Assembly: GCA_029226955.1 (NCBI GenBank)
Contig: JAQXZA010000012.1
Coordinates: 1 to 64,000 of the forward strand
DNA: 64,000 nt
DNA from: Clostridia bacterium
Lineage (GTDB): Bacteria > Bacillota > Clostridia > Oscillospirales > Acutalibacteraceae
Direction: 5' to 3'
The stretch's first letter is position 1. Each line of letters begins with the position of its first letter. The notes below the pieces were generated by a model. It did not search any database. It saw only the letters and a program-made list of their open reading frames with translations, and had not been told where the DNA came from. The position numbers were made by a program, and so were the translations under genes. Below are positions 41,179 through 49,541 of the stretch, piece by piece.

Positions 41179-42129
41179 ATGTGTGCAATATTCGGACTTG
41201 TAAATTATAAGCATGTTATAAGCGGAAAACATCTTAAAGAGCTTGTGGAAGCTCTTTCAACAGAATCAGAGGTAAGAGGAACAGATGCTTCGGGCATTGC
41301 GTATGTGAAGAACGGGGAAATGGTAATCTATAAAAAGCCAAAGCCTGCACATAAGATGAAATTCTATTTTCCTGCTGATACAACCATACTGACAGGTCAT
41401 ACCCGTATGACAACTCAGGGAAATGCAAAGTTTAACTTCAACAATCACCCGTTTGCAGGCAAAACTGCTGACGGGTGTTTTGCACTTTGTCACAACGGTG
41501 TAATCTATAATTATGATTTTCTGGAAAAGACTGAGGATTTTCCGGATACTCATATTGAAACGGACAGTTATGTTGCAGTGCAGCTTATTGAAAAGTATGG
41601 CAGACTGGATTTCGGCACCATTGCAAAAATGTCGGAAACGGTTCAGGGGTCGTTTGTATTCACCATTCTTAACGATGACAACACGCTGTACATATCCAAA
41701 GGAGATAATCCCTTGTGTCTTATCCATTATAAACAGCTTGGATTGTATGTATATACATCAACAATTGATATTATGCAGGCAGTGCTTAAAGGCAGTTTTC
41801 TGGAAAGATTTCCTTTTGAAGTTATCAATGTAAATGAAGGCGAAATTATCAGCATAAGTAAAAACGGTAAACTTGAAAGAAGCTGTTTTACTTTTGAGGA
41901 TTATGGTTTTAATTTATATTACGACAGATATTATGACTATTATAAGGATAAACTTGATGACAGTTATCTTTACAGTATTTGCAATATGTTTGGTATATCA
42001 CAGGAAGATATGATTCTTCTGTATGAAATGGGGTACTGCGATGAAGAAATAGAAATGATGCTTGATGACAAGGAACTTTTGCAGAGCTGCATTGAAGAGG
42101 CAAAAATGTGCATAGGTGAGTATATCTGA
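41179..42129 (+). CDS. Class II glutamine amidotransferase
   Basis: 316 residues. The N-terminal MCAIFGLVN exposes the catalytic Cys2. RGTDASGIAYV, LTGHTRMTTQGN, NNHPF and CHNGVIYNYDF are the Ntn-hydrolase glutaminase motifs of the GlmS/PurF family. The last 90 residues are an acidic helical tail. No synthetase domain is attached, so it most likely donates ammonia to the amidoligase one base upstream. Iyer and colleagues described such amidoligase-GATase II pairs in mobile elements. The product is unknown. Confidence 0.85.
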   Translation: MCAIFGLVNYKHVISGKHLKELVEALSTESEVRGTDASGIAYVKNGEMVIYKKPKPAHKMKFYFPADTTILTGHTRMTTQGNAKFNFNNHPFAGKTADGCFALCHNGVIYNYDFLEKTEDFPDTHIETDSYVAVQLIEKYGRLDFGTIAKMSETVQGSFVFTILNDDNTLYISKGDNPLCLIHYKQLGLYVYTSTIDIMQAVLKGSFLERFPFEVINVNEGEIISISKNGKLERSCFTFEDYGFNLYYDRYYDYYKDKLDDSYLYSICNMFGISQEDMILLYEMGYCDEEIEMMLDDKELLQSCIEEAKMCIGEYI

Positions 42130-42218
42130 GTTGATATTATAATATTATCGAAAATTGGTTTGACTTGGATAATTTCCGGTGATAAAATAAATTCAGAGGG
42201 TATTTTTGAAGTATTAAG

Positions 42219-42256
42219 TGTCGGGAATGTGCATGAAACATTTCACATTTCCGACA
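42219..42256 (+). terminator. Hairpin after the amidoligase/amidotransferase genes
   Basis: A 13-bp stem, TGTCGGGAATGTG (42219-42231) with its complement at 42244-42256 (one G-T pair), followed by TTTAAAAAAT. The T run is short, so termination may be partial. Confidence 0.6.
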
Positions 42257-42307
42257 TTTAAAAAATATCCCCAAAAAATTTATATTATTGAAAGGATGTC
42301 AAGAACA

Positions 42308-43795
42308 ATGAGCAAAAAATCAATGGATCAAAAACAGAAAGAATATTTCCAGTCAATCCGTAAAAAAATTCTTAAAAGGTTAGGAAACGATAAACAAGTG
42401 TCACCATATGAATTTGATGATGATATTACAGATAAGCAAGATAGATTCAATGAATCTACGAGTATCGCACATATGGTCACAAGATTCATGAATTCACTTG
42501 TAGATCCGGAATCACCATTTCAATGGTTTGATTTTACGGAAAAGAATAAAGATGTTTTTGTTGAATTAGGGGTTATTCTTATCCAACGATCATCAGATAA
42601 TCACCAAATATACAGCCAAATGAAAAAATTGAATACAATGACTGATTTTAAAATTTTTATCAAAGATTTTAACAATGTTAGCCTTGATGAAATTTGTAAG
42701 AAAAACCCTCAATTAGAAATCCTAACACATGATAATTTTAGGCGTTGCATGAATTCTGTTACTGAACGTGTCAAGATTTATAATATCGCAAATTACAAAG
42801 ACACGGTTCAGATAATTAAGGATGCAAATACTGAAGTTTTTATAGAAATCGATAAAGCAAAAAAAGCATTACATAATGCAGGTTACAACAGCTCCGTTCC
42901 TGAATATATTGAGTATTATATGGATTTGATTGACCATATTGTTAAAGTGTCAATTTATTTGATAAATTACCGGGGTATAGTATGCAACAGCTATATTAGC
43001 CAATTAAGCTTTGATGAGTTTTTTGATAAAATGATAGACGGAGCTAAGGCTATAAAAGAAAAATTAAGAGAAGTACTATTGAAAAATAAAAAATTCGTGA
43101 ACAGCGATATCAAGGAAAAAATCACCAGGTTTGCTTATTACCTTGAACGCAAGGCTGCATACAAAGAATCCGCAGAAACAATGAATTTGCTTTGTGATGA
43201 AATAGACAGTGATCCTGAAAAATTTGATTTGGATCGCAACTATTTGAAATACAGATACTCATTCAATCGTATAAGAAGTTCTGGTAAAAATAGCAAAGTA
43301 AAGAAAGCAAAAGTTTTGGTAACAGAATCCGAAAGAGTGACTAATTATAACCAAAAAATAAAAAGCATTAAGGCTTTAATGATTTTTGCCCGGGATAATT
43401 TTCACAATGAAATTATTGATTATAATTGCAGAAATGTAAAGGCTCTTTTCCGGGAAATATATGTCATAAAGACACAATCTCCTGTGTTAAAACGAACTGC
43501 AAATACAATAGTCAGGGATTTTGAGTCCAAAAAATTATTCAAAAAACCGGGAGAATCATATACGAATGAAGAACGAAAAATACTGGAGCAAAAAACCCGC
43601 TTTTTGGATTTAAAATGTACAAGAGGATTACTTTCCGCTCTTGGAATGTCGTCTTATTACAGTAAATATTGTGAGTTAAGACAAATTATGTGGGATACTT
43701 TGTTATTATCTTACAGTGCAATAGACGAGGATTATATTTATAGTGTTATCAGGGATATCGGGAATCTGTTTACTGACCTGCTTCTGATTGAATAA
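42308..43795 (+). CDS. Uncharacterised 495-residue protein of the mobile element
   Basis: I do not recognise it. It is highly charged, lysine-rich and mostly helical, with no membrane segment. No nuclease or ATPase motif is visible. I chose the ATG at 42308 because AAAGGA lies about 11 bases upstream; a longer frame from 42218 runs through the hairpin at 42219-42256. Base composition is AT-rich like the rest of the element. A terminator-like hairpin follows at 43991-44045. It could be a cargo or regulatory gene. Confidence 0.6.
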   Translation: MSKKSMDQKQKEYFQSIRKKILKRLGNDKQVSPYEFDDDITDKQDRFNESTSIAHMVTRFMNSLVDPESPFQWFDFTEKNKDVFVELGVILIQRSSDNHQIYSQMKKLNTMTDFKIFIKDFNNVSLDEICKKNPQLEILTHDNFRRCMNSVTERVKIYNIANYKDTVQIIKDANTEVFIEIDKAKKALHNAGYNSSVPEYIEYYMDLIDHIVKVSIYLINYRGIVCNSYISQLSFDEFFDKMIDGAKAIKEKLREVLLKNKKFVNSDIKEKITRFAYYLERKAAYKESAETMNLLCDEIDSDPEKFDLDRNYLKYRYSFNRIRSSGKNSKVKKAKVLVTESERVTNYNQKIKSIKALMIFARDNFHNEIIDYNCRNVKALFREIYVIKTQSPVLKRTANTIVRDFESKKLFKKPGESYTNEERKILEQKTRFLDLKCTRGLLSALGMSSYYSKYCELRQIMWDTLLLSYSAIDEDYIYSVIRDIGNLFTDLLLIE

Positions 43796-44194
43796 CGCAG
43801 ATTCAGCGAAGAACACTTGATTGTATCAAGAATGATAAACGCTTATATTTCAAGCCGTCATAGGTTAAGATGACAACTTTTTATATGATGCTTTGCTGTC
43901 TTTATTTTGTAGCAAGAGGCATAATGTACATTTTATACAAAAAACATCATCGTTATTATAAAAAATTCGTCAAATAAAATTTTATATAAAAAATCGGCGT
44001 ATCAGGCTATAAAATGTAGTTTGGTACGCCGATTTTGTTATGTTGTTTGTAAAAATTGATGTTAAATTTATCTTTTCATAAGAAGTTGTTGGTATTCTAT
44101 ATACAAATACCTTAAAAATATTTTGACAAAAAAATGAAAAACTCATTCATTATACAGACGAGCTTCCTTAGTGTATAATCATTTTCAAGATAAA
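43796..44194. other. Gene-free stretch before the primase-helicase
   Basis: Contains a terminator (43991-44045) and promoter-like elements: TTGACA at about 44125 and TATAAT at about 44173-44178. No reading frame is supported. Confidence 0.4.
43991..44045 (+). terminator. Intrinsic terminator
   Basis: AAATCGGCGTA (43991-44001) pairs perfectly with TACGCCGATTT (44035-44045), followed by TGTTATG. It lies about 195 bases after the uncharacterised gene and closes that unit. Confidence 0.6.
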
Positions 44195-44241
44195 ACCTTG
44201 CGGACACAGTTTCGTAAGGTGTATCGAAACCGGTTTTGATA
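44195..44241. repeat. Two adjacent inverted repeats upstream of the primase-helicase
   Basis: ACCTTGCG (44195-44202) and CGTAAGGT (44213-44220) form an imperfect stem. One base later comes a 20-bp near-perfect palindrome at 44222-44241 (TATCGAAACC and its complement with one G-T pair). This may be a replication origin, an operator or an oriT. Confidence 0.5.
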
Positions 44242-44275
44242 ATTATCTTAAAAAATTAACCAGGAGGTTACTTCT

Positions 44276-45658
44276 ATGATAAAAGGTATAATTAAAGTTC
44301 AGGCACCTGAGAAAGCAAACTATCAGGATGTGTATGAACTTATCAAGGAAAAAAACGTCGTATGCTGTGTGAATAACACAATTTATATTCAGAACGACAA
44401 TGAGCTGTGGATCAAGGTATCTGATAATAAAGCAGTTTTAATGATCCGAAGCATGTTCGCCGACAGTAACTGGCAACCATTTCTGGGTACAGACAAAGTA
44501 TTGACTCTGATCCGGAATTTAAAGACCGATCCCTCTCTGCAAAAGCCGGAAAGTGATTTTATACATCCTGACCTGATAAGATTTAAAAATGGTATATGGA
44601 ATATCTCCTGTGATAGTTTTCAATATTTAAATTCCAAACCATTATTCAGAAGGTCGGTTGATGTTTGCGTTCCGATTGAAGTCGAAGAAGAATCTCCGGA
44701 ATTTGTTAATTTCTGTGAACATGTTTTTGATCAGAAAAATTACACACAGAAGAAACAGGTACTTTATGAGATTATAGGTTATGCCATATCTGATATTGAA
44801 AATGTAAAAAAGGCGATATTCCTCATAGGTCCAAGCAATACTGGGAAATCTGTTATTTTAAGATTTATCCAAAGGCTGGTTGGCGAAGAGAATGTCAGCA
44901 ATATTTCTCTTGACAATTTTGCCCACAGATTCAGCGTTGCTGAAATGGCAGGCAAATGTCTGAATATAAGCGGTGAAGTGCCAAGCGGAGTGCTGACCGG
45001 AAAAGCATTGGACATTTTTAAAAATCTGACAGGAGGTGACAAAATTGAAATAGAGAAAAAGGGCTGTCAGCCTTCCTCAGCAAAAATCGCTACCAAGTTG
45101 CTGTTTGCCGGTAATACTTTACCGGTGTTCAGTAATGTGGACGGTACAGACTCACTTGTAGAACGCTTGCATATCATTTTATTTGATAAGCAGGTTGAAG
45201 AAAGTGAGAGGGATAAAGATCTTGAAAATAAGCTGTGGGAACAAAGGGATCTGATTGTAAGATACGCATTAACTGCTGTAAATCGATTTGTTTCAAACAA
45301 CAAAGAATTTATAGTTCTTGATGATGAAAAGCAATTATTACAATCAATGGCGAAAACTGCCAATCCTGTTTCATACTTCCTGGAAAGCTGTATGGAATAC
45401 GGAGAAGAATATTTTATACATATATCTGATGCTTATGAAGCTTTTCGTAAATTTGCAGCTGAAGAAGCTTTGCCTGATGTTCCAAGAACAATATTTCGTA
45501 ATATGGTTGCAATGCATGCAAATATATGTATATGTAAAACAAAAAAGCGGTTAGGAAAAAATTCACCTAAAAGCTGTTTTCAAGGAATAAAATTAAAAAA
45601 TTATTTGTATGACAAAAAGCAAGATACCGAAATGTATGACACAGAGGAGGAAATTTAA
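44276..45658 (+). CDS. SF3 primase-helicase (phage P4/D5-like)
   Basis: 460 residues. The N-terminal D5-type domain (about residues 1-145) includes FIHPDLIRFKNGIWN. The SF3 helicase core has Walker A LIGPSNTGKSVIL (about residue 185), the ALDIFKNLTGGDKI segment, and FAGNTLPVF (sensor). The C-terminal D5-like winged helix follows (about residues 355-460). It lacks an obvious primase catalytic domain. Helicases of this group drive autonomous replication of integrative and mobilizable elements. GGAGG precedes the ATG; palindromes upstream may be its origin. Confidence 0.86.
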   Translation: MIKGIIKVQAPEKANYQDVYELIKEKNVVCCVNNTIYIQNDNELWIKVSDNKAVLMIRSMFADSNWQPFLGTDKVLTLIRNLKTDPSLQKPESDFIHPDLIRFKNGIWNISCDSFQYLNSKPLFRRSVDVCVPIEVEEESPEFVNFCEHVFDQKNYTQKKQVLYEIIGYAISDIENVKKAIFLIGPSNTGKSVILRFIQRLVGEENVSNISLDNFAHRFSVAEMAGKCLNISGEVPSGVLTGKALDIFKNLTGGDKIEIEKKGCQPSSAKIATKLLFAGNTLPVFSNVDGTDSLVERLHIILFDKQVEESERDKDLENKLWEQRDLIVRYALTAVNRFVSNNKEFIVLDDEKQLLQSMAKTANPVSYFLESCMEYGEEYFIHISDAYEAFRKFAAEEALPDVPRTIFRNMVAMHANICICKTKKRLGKNSPKSCFQGIKLKNYLYDKKQDTEMYDTEEEI

Positions 45659-45659
45659 T

Positions 45660-45983
45660 ATGTCTAATAAAGAAAAGATAAGCGTTTGGTTAGACCCGGA
45701 AATCAATGAGATGCTTGAACGGATCAAGCAGAAAACAGGACAGAATAAAAGTCGTTTGATAAACAGAATATTAAAACAAAATTCTGCTGATATAATAATT
45801 ATAGAGTCAACAAAAATCGCGGCATCGCTTTTTGATATCCGGCGTTTACTGAAGCAAATGCCGGATGATGATTCCGTCAAAGTGAAAGTTGAAGCTGCTT
45901 GCGACTTGCTGACACAGGAACTATATAATTTGTTTGATAAAGGGGGCGATTCAAATGGCAATTTTGAAAGCGATAAATGTTAA
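45660..45983 (+). CDS. Ribbon-helix-helix relaxosome protein (MobC-like)
   Basis: 107 residues. The N-terminal ISVWLDPEINEMLERIKQKTGQNKSRLINRIL is a ribbon-helix-helix DNA-binding domain. The C-terminal half is helical. I chose the ATG at 45660 because GGAGG lies nine bases upstream; it starts two bases after the helicase stop. The relaxase start overlaps its 3' end by 29 bases. It likely binds oriT and helps the relaxase. Confidence 0.75.
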   Translation: MSNKEKISVWLDPEINEMLERIKQKTGQNKSRLINRILKQNSADIIIIESTKIAASLFDIRRLLKQMPDDDSVKVKVEAACDLLTQELYNLFDKGGDSNGNFESDKC

Positions 45984-46731
45984 GAATGCAGACAGAAAGA
46001 GATTTCTTGAAGCACTTGACTATGTTTCAAATCCTGCCAAAAATCCTGATACAGACTTGTCGGACAAAGCCAAAAAGTTTGAAATGGTAACTTTGGTTAA
46101 CCGTAAACTTTATGGACAGGAAGACTGCAAAAGACAATTTAAGCAGTATATTATATCCATGGAAAATGAATGACCCGATAATCCCCATAACCGTGAAAGA
46201 TTCAACAAAGCATTTTCCGGGGTTGTAAATGAATGTGAAATGTATTTCATGAATAAGGGATACATGGCGTCAGGATATATTCATTATAATACAAATCATC
46301 CTCATTGTCATATACTGCTTGAAACCTGTAATGGAATAAACGGTAAGCAATATACAGAGTCACAATCCGATCTTGCAAACTTTAAAAAATTTGTAAGTTC
46401 AATACTCCTCAGTTATGGATTTGACGAAAAAATACTTATTGAGGTTAAATTCATTACCGAAGAAGAATTGTTTCAGGAGGAACAATCCGATATTATATCC
46501 GATGATAAAATTGACTCCGTTGATAAGCATTGTAAATCTTCGGACGACGGCAAGGAAAATTTCACTTCGGAAATATTGCCATGGAACATTGGAACTATGG
46601 AACACAGCCGAACACATATTCCGCAAAGAGTAATGTGCTTAACAGTAGCACCGGAACAAAAAAAGGAAATGTGTAAAATAGTACCGCAAAACAAAAAGAA
46701 AATTATGTGCAACATAATTTCACACAAATAA
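45955..46731 (+). pseudogene. MobP-type relaxase split by an in-frame TGA
   Basis: The frame from ATG 45955 after AAAGGGGGCG reads ALDYVSNPAKNPDT, with the conserved motif I tyrosine (residue 23). It stops at TGA 46171-46173 after MENE. The same frame continues without a break as PDNPHNRERFNKAFSG and NTNHPHCHILLETCNGINGK, the HxH metal-binding motif III of relaxases (PF03432). A tryptophan (TGG) at the stop would restore a 258-residue protein. As written, the nicking tyrosine and the histidine motif lie on separate peptides. Mobilisation would be lost unless the stop is read through. Confidence 0.8.
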
Positions 46732-46750
46732 ATGTCAGGAGGATAATAAC

Positions 46751-46933
46751 ATGCAAAATAAACTTTATTATAGTGCTATGGATGTTTCGGAACTTTTAGG
46801 GATTTCACGATCAAAAGCCTATTCCATAGTAAAAGAAATGAATAAGGAACTTTCCGAAAAAGGCTATATTGTAATTGCCGGAAAAGTTCCCAAGAAATTT
46901 CTTGAAGAAAAGTGCTACGGCATTATAGACTGA
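46751..46933 (+). CDS. Excisionase-like helix-turn-helix protein
   Basis: 60 residues. YYSAMDVSELLGISRSKAYSIVKEMN is a winged helix-turn-helix of the Xis/MerR-like type. It lies 75 bases upstream of the integrase and follows AGGAGG. It probably directs excision and may regulate integrase expression. Confidence 0.78.
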   Translation: MQNKLYYSAMDVSELLGISRSKAYSIVKEMNKELSEKGYIVIAGKVPKKFLEEKCYGIID

Positions 46934-47007
46934 TGATTATATATTGATATGAATTTCCGGGAGGCAGCAATGTCTCCCGGAATGAATTTTAAGGAGCGTA
47001 GAGAGCA

Positions 47008-48105
47008 ATGACAGTAACTAAAAACTCAAAAGGACTGTGGGATGTACAGTTTTACTATAAGGATTATCAGGGCAAAAACATCAAAAAGCATAAGCGTAAT
47101 TTCAAAACCAAAAAGGAGGCCGTTGAATGGGCGGAAAGATTTATCGCACAGCAATCACATAATTTAAATATGGATTTTGAATCGTTCTGGCAGCTTTACA
47201 GGGAAGATATGTCAGGTCGTCTCAGAGAAAATACTTTCCGCACAAAAGACTATATTGTAGAACTGAAAATTCTTCCGTATTTTGGCAAAAAGAAAATTGC
47301 TGATATTACCGCTGCTGATATAAGACGATGGCAGAATAGTCTTATAAGACAAGGATATGCCCCTACATACTTAAAAACAATCCATAATCAGCTCAGTGCA
47401 ATTTTCAACTATGCTGTCAGATATTACGATTTGCCTAAAAATCCCTGTATACAGGCAGGATCAATGGGAAGACGAAACGCACAGGAAATGCAGTTCTGGA
47501 CGCAGGAAGAATTTGAAACATTTATCGAGGCTGTAAAAGATAAACCCATTTCCTACTATGCTTTTATGATTATGTACTGGACAGGTATCAGGGTAGGGGA
47601 ATTGCTTGCACTCACAATTTCCGATTTTGATGCGGAGGAGAAAACCTTGTCGATTACAAAATCATATCAGAGAATAAACGGAAAAGATGTTATTACCGAA
47701 CCCAAAACATCTAAAAGCAATCGAGTAATAACGCTTCCGAACTTTCTTGCAGCAGAAATTGAAGAGTATATCAGTAAGCTTTACGGTATGATGCCAAATG
47801 ACAGGATGTTTGTAATTACAAAATCTTATCTGGAAAAAGAGATGATCAGAGGGGTAAGAATTTCAGGCGTGAAGAAAATCAGGTTACATGACCTTCGACA
47901 CAGTCACGCATCGTTGTTAATTTCCAAATTAGGAGCACAGCCAAATCTTGTTGCGGATCGTCTCGGACATGAAAAAATACAGACAACACTTTCTGTATAT
48001 TCGCATCTTTATCCTAACCAGGCACGAAATCTTGCTGATAAGTTAGATGAACTTGTTGACAAATCTGACGAAGAGGAGATTGATGAAAATGCCAAGCAAC
48101 CATAA
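47008..48105 (+). CDS. int: Tyrosine recombinase (site-specific integrase)
   Basis: 365 residues. The N-terminal arm-binding AP2-like domain (GLWDVQFYYKDYQGKNIKKHKRNF) is followed by the SAM-like core-binding domain. The catalytic domain holds Arg195 (TGIRVGELLAL), His294 and Arg297 (LHDLRHSHASLL), His321 (LGHEKIQTT) and Tyr331 (YSHLYP). It catalyses integration and excision of the element. AAGGAG lies upstream. No tRNA or obvious att core is visible near it. Confidence 0.93.
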   Translation: MTVTKNSKGLWDVQFYYKDYQGKNIKKHKRNFKTKKEAVEWAERFIAQQSHNLNMDFESFWQLYREDMSGRLRENTFRTKDYIVELKILPYFGKKKIADITAADIRRWQNSLIRQGYAPTYLKTIHNQLSAIFNYAVRYYDLPKNPCIQAGSMGRRNAQEMQFWTQEEFETFIEAVKDKPISYYAFMIMYWTGIRVGELLALTISDFDAEEKTLSITKSYQRINGKDVITEPKTSKSNRVITLPNFLAAEIEEYISKLYGMMPNDRMFVITKSYLEKEMIRGVRISGVKKIRLHDLRHSHASLLISKLGAQPNLVADRLGHEKIQTTLSVYSHLYPNQARNLADKLDELVDKSDEEEIDENAKQP

Positions 48106-48511
48106 AGAGCATCCCACAATATCCTTTCGTCCGAGTGAATGGGCAAGAAAAATTATAGAACAAAGGGCAGAGCTTAGTGGGATGTATAAAAAAGACTTCA
48201 TTACAAGAAGCTGTGTATATTCAAATATAGTCGTGGTAGGCAAAAATGAAAATATACAGCGTATAGTTGATGAGGCACAGGAAATGCAGGCAGTTATGAT
48301 AGAACTGCTTGAACAAATTTATTCCGGTAGGTTTAAGTTGTCTGATGAAAGTTATAATCAGCTCAAAGAAGATTATATGGCTTTTACGATAACATTAGTT
48401 GATATACTTGACGGAGCCGCCTATTTGTTTGAAAAGGAGGCAGTCAAAAATCGAAAAAACTGGAAAGCAGAACTTGAGTTAGAGCAATACCGAAATATTT
48501 TAAAACTGTAA
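48083..48511 (+). CDS. Small DNA-binding protein, relaxosome-like
   Basis: 142 residues. PTISFRPSEWARKIIEQRAELSGMYKKDFITRS resembles the ribbon-helix-helix start of MobC-type proteins. The rest is helical and acidic. The ATG at 48083 follows GAGGAG inside the end of int and overlaps it by 23 bases, so it is probably translationally coupled. Last gene of the element before a strong terminator. Confidence 0.6.
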   Translation: MKMPSNHKEHPTISFRPSEWARKIIEQRAELSGMYKKDFITRSCVYSNIVVVGKNENIQRIVDEAQEMQAVMIELLEQIYSGRFKLSDESYNQLKEDYMAFTITLVDILDGAAYLFEKEAVKNRKNWKAELELEQYRNILKL

Positions 48512-48585
48512 AATTCAAAGCACAAAACAGATTCGCATAAACCGCCAGGGGTGGTTTATACGGAGAAGTTTTGTGCTTTGAATTT
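48511..48585 (+). terminator. Long terminator hairpin at the right end of the element
   Basis: An 18-bp perfect outer stem (AAATTCAAAGCACAAAAC at 48511-48528 with its complement at 48568-48585) encloses a second stem, ATAAACC (48537-48543) with GGTTTAT (48553-48559). A T run follows. Confidence 0.85.
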
Positions 48586-49105
48586 TTTTGAAGGTTAAAG
48601 AGAAAATCTTAACATTTTGTTTTTAGTGAATTTTACTATATATTATTGATTTTAAAGATAAAATAATGAAAAAATTTCTATGGCATTGTGAGAAATGCTT
48701 GTTTTTTCTTTGTGCTTATGATATTATTTAGTAAACTATTTTTTGTGTGAATTTGAATTATTGAGACGAAGATTGCATTGTAGCTACTTGTTATAGTAAA
48801 CTTTGGAAGCTTCTTGTTGACTGAAATATGAATAAAACCGGCATAAAAAGCATCCGAAGTAAGCTTTAATCTAATACTTCGTTTGGGTAAAAACGAAACA
48901 GTATCTTTTAAGAGTATTGAAAAAATATGTATGGCTCTGAAGTGTAATATTATTAGGAAAATATTTAGGATATACTCTCTTACTTATAAAAGCGAGAGAG
49001 TATGTCACTAAATAAAATTTCACTAATATGTAGCTGGTAAATGAAGAAAATAAAGAAAACAAATTGAAGTCTTGATTTGCAGACGGCGAAAGGAATAGGG
49101 TAAAG
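48586..49105. other. Gene-free leader of the BREX operon
   Basis: About 520 AT-rich bases with no supported frame. A 9-bp inverted repeat, ATACTCTCT and its complement with a 14-base loop, lies at about 48972-49003. It could be an operator or a stem in the leader RNA. No BrxR/WYL regulator is encoded nearby. Confidence 0.45.
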
Positions 49106-49528
49106 ATGGGAAATATTATACCTGCTTGGAAATTTTCAAAAAATAATATTTCTGGGCTATTAAAACCAATCATTTATTGTTGTCCATATGAAGGCATTGC
49201 AGATACAGCAGTGTCAATCAACCTGCTTTTAGCTAAGAAATTGGTTGAATGCAGATTAACCCGAAGGACAATGCGAATAGAGACCTTTTTTAATCAAATC
49301 TTGAGTCAGTTGCCAGATGGTGCTGTAATCAAGGATTTTGATGTAATGTTTAATCCAAAATATAAAGTAGACGTGCTACGAATTATGACAGTTGCATGCA
49401 AAAAGAAACCATTCAGTGTTATATGGCCTGGAAAATGTGAAGATGGAAAGCTGTTCTATGCTGAAGATGGTTACCTTGATTTCAAGGTGTTCAATGTAGA
49501 AGAATACGATGTAACATGTGTTGTTTAA
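49106..49528 (+). CDS. brxF: BREX protein BrxF
   Basis: 140 residues. The C-terminal part (VIKDFDVMFNPKYKVDVLRIM, SVIWPGKCEDGKLFYAEDGYLDFKVFNVEEYDVTC) fits the BrxF family of type 3 BREX. Family members usually start with a P-loop (GxxGxGKT). Here the equivalent region PIIYCCPYEGIADTA has no Walker A lysine, so nucleotide binding may be lost or the start may be incomplete. AGGGTAAAG precedes the ATG. First gene of the operon; its end overlaps the brxC frame, whose likely ATG is at 49542. Confidence 0.75.
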   Translation: MGNIIPAWKFSKNNISGLLKPIIYCCPYEGIADTAVSINLLLAKKLVECRLTRRTMRIETFFNQILSQLPDGAVIKDFDVMFNPKYKVDVLRIMTVACKKKPFSVIWPGKCEDGKLFYAEDGYLDFKVFNVEEYDVTCVV

Positions 49529-49541
49529 GGAGGAGCATAAA

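Noticed and set aside
45955-46731. TGA read as tryptophan in this organism
   Set aside because: Many intact genes in the window, such as guaA and whiA, end with TGA, so UGA is a normal stop.
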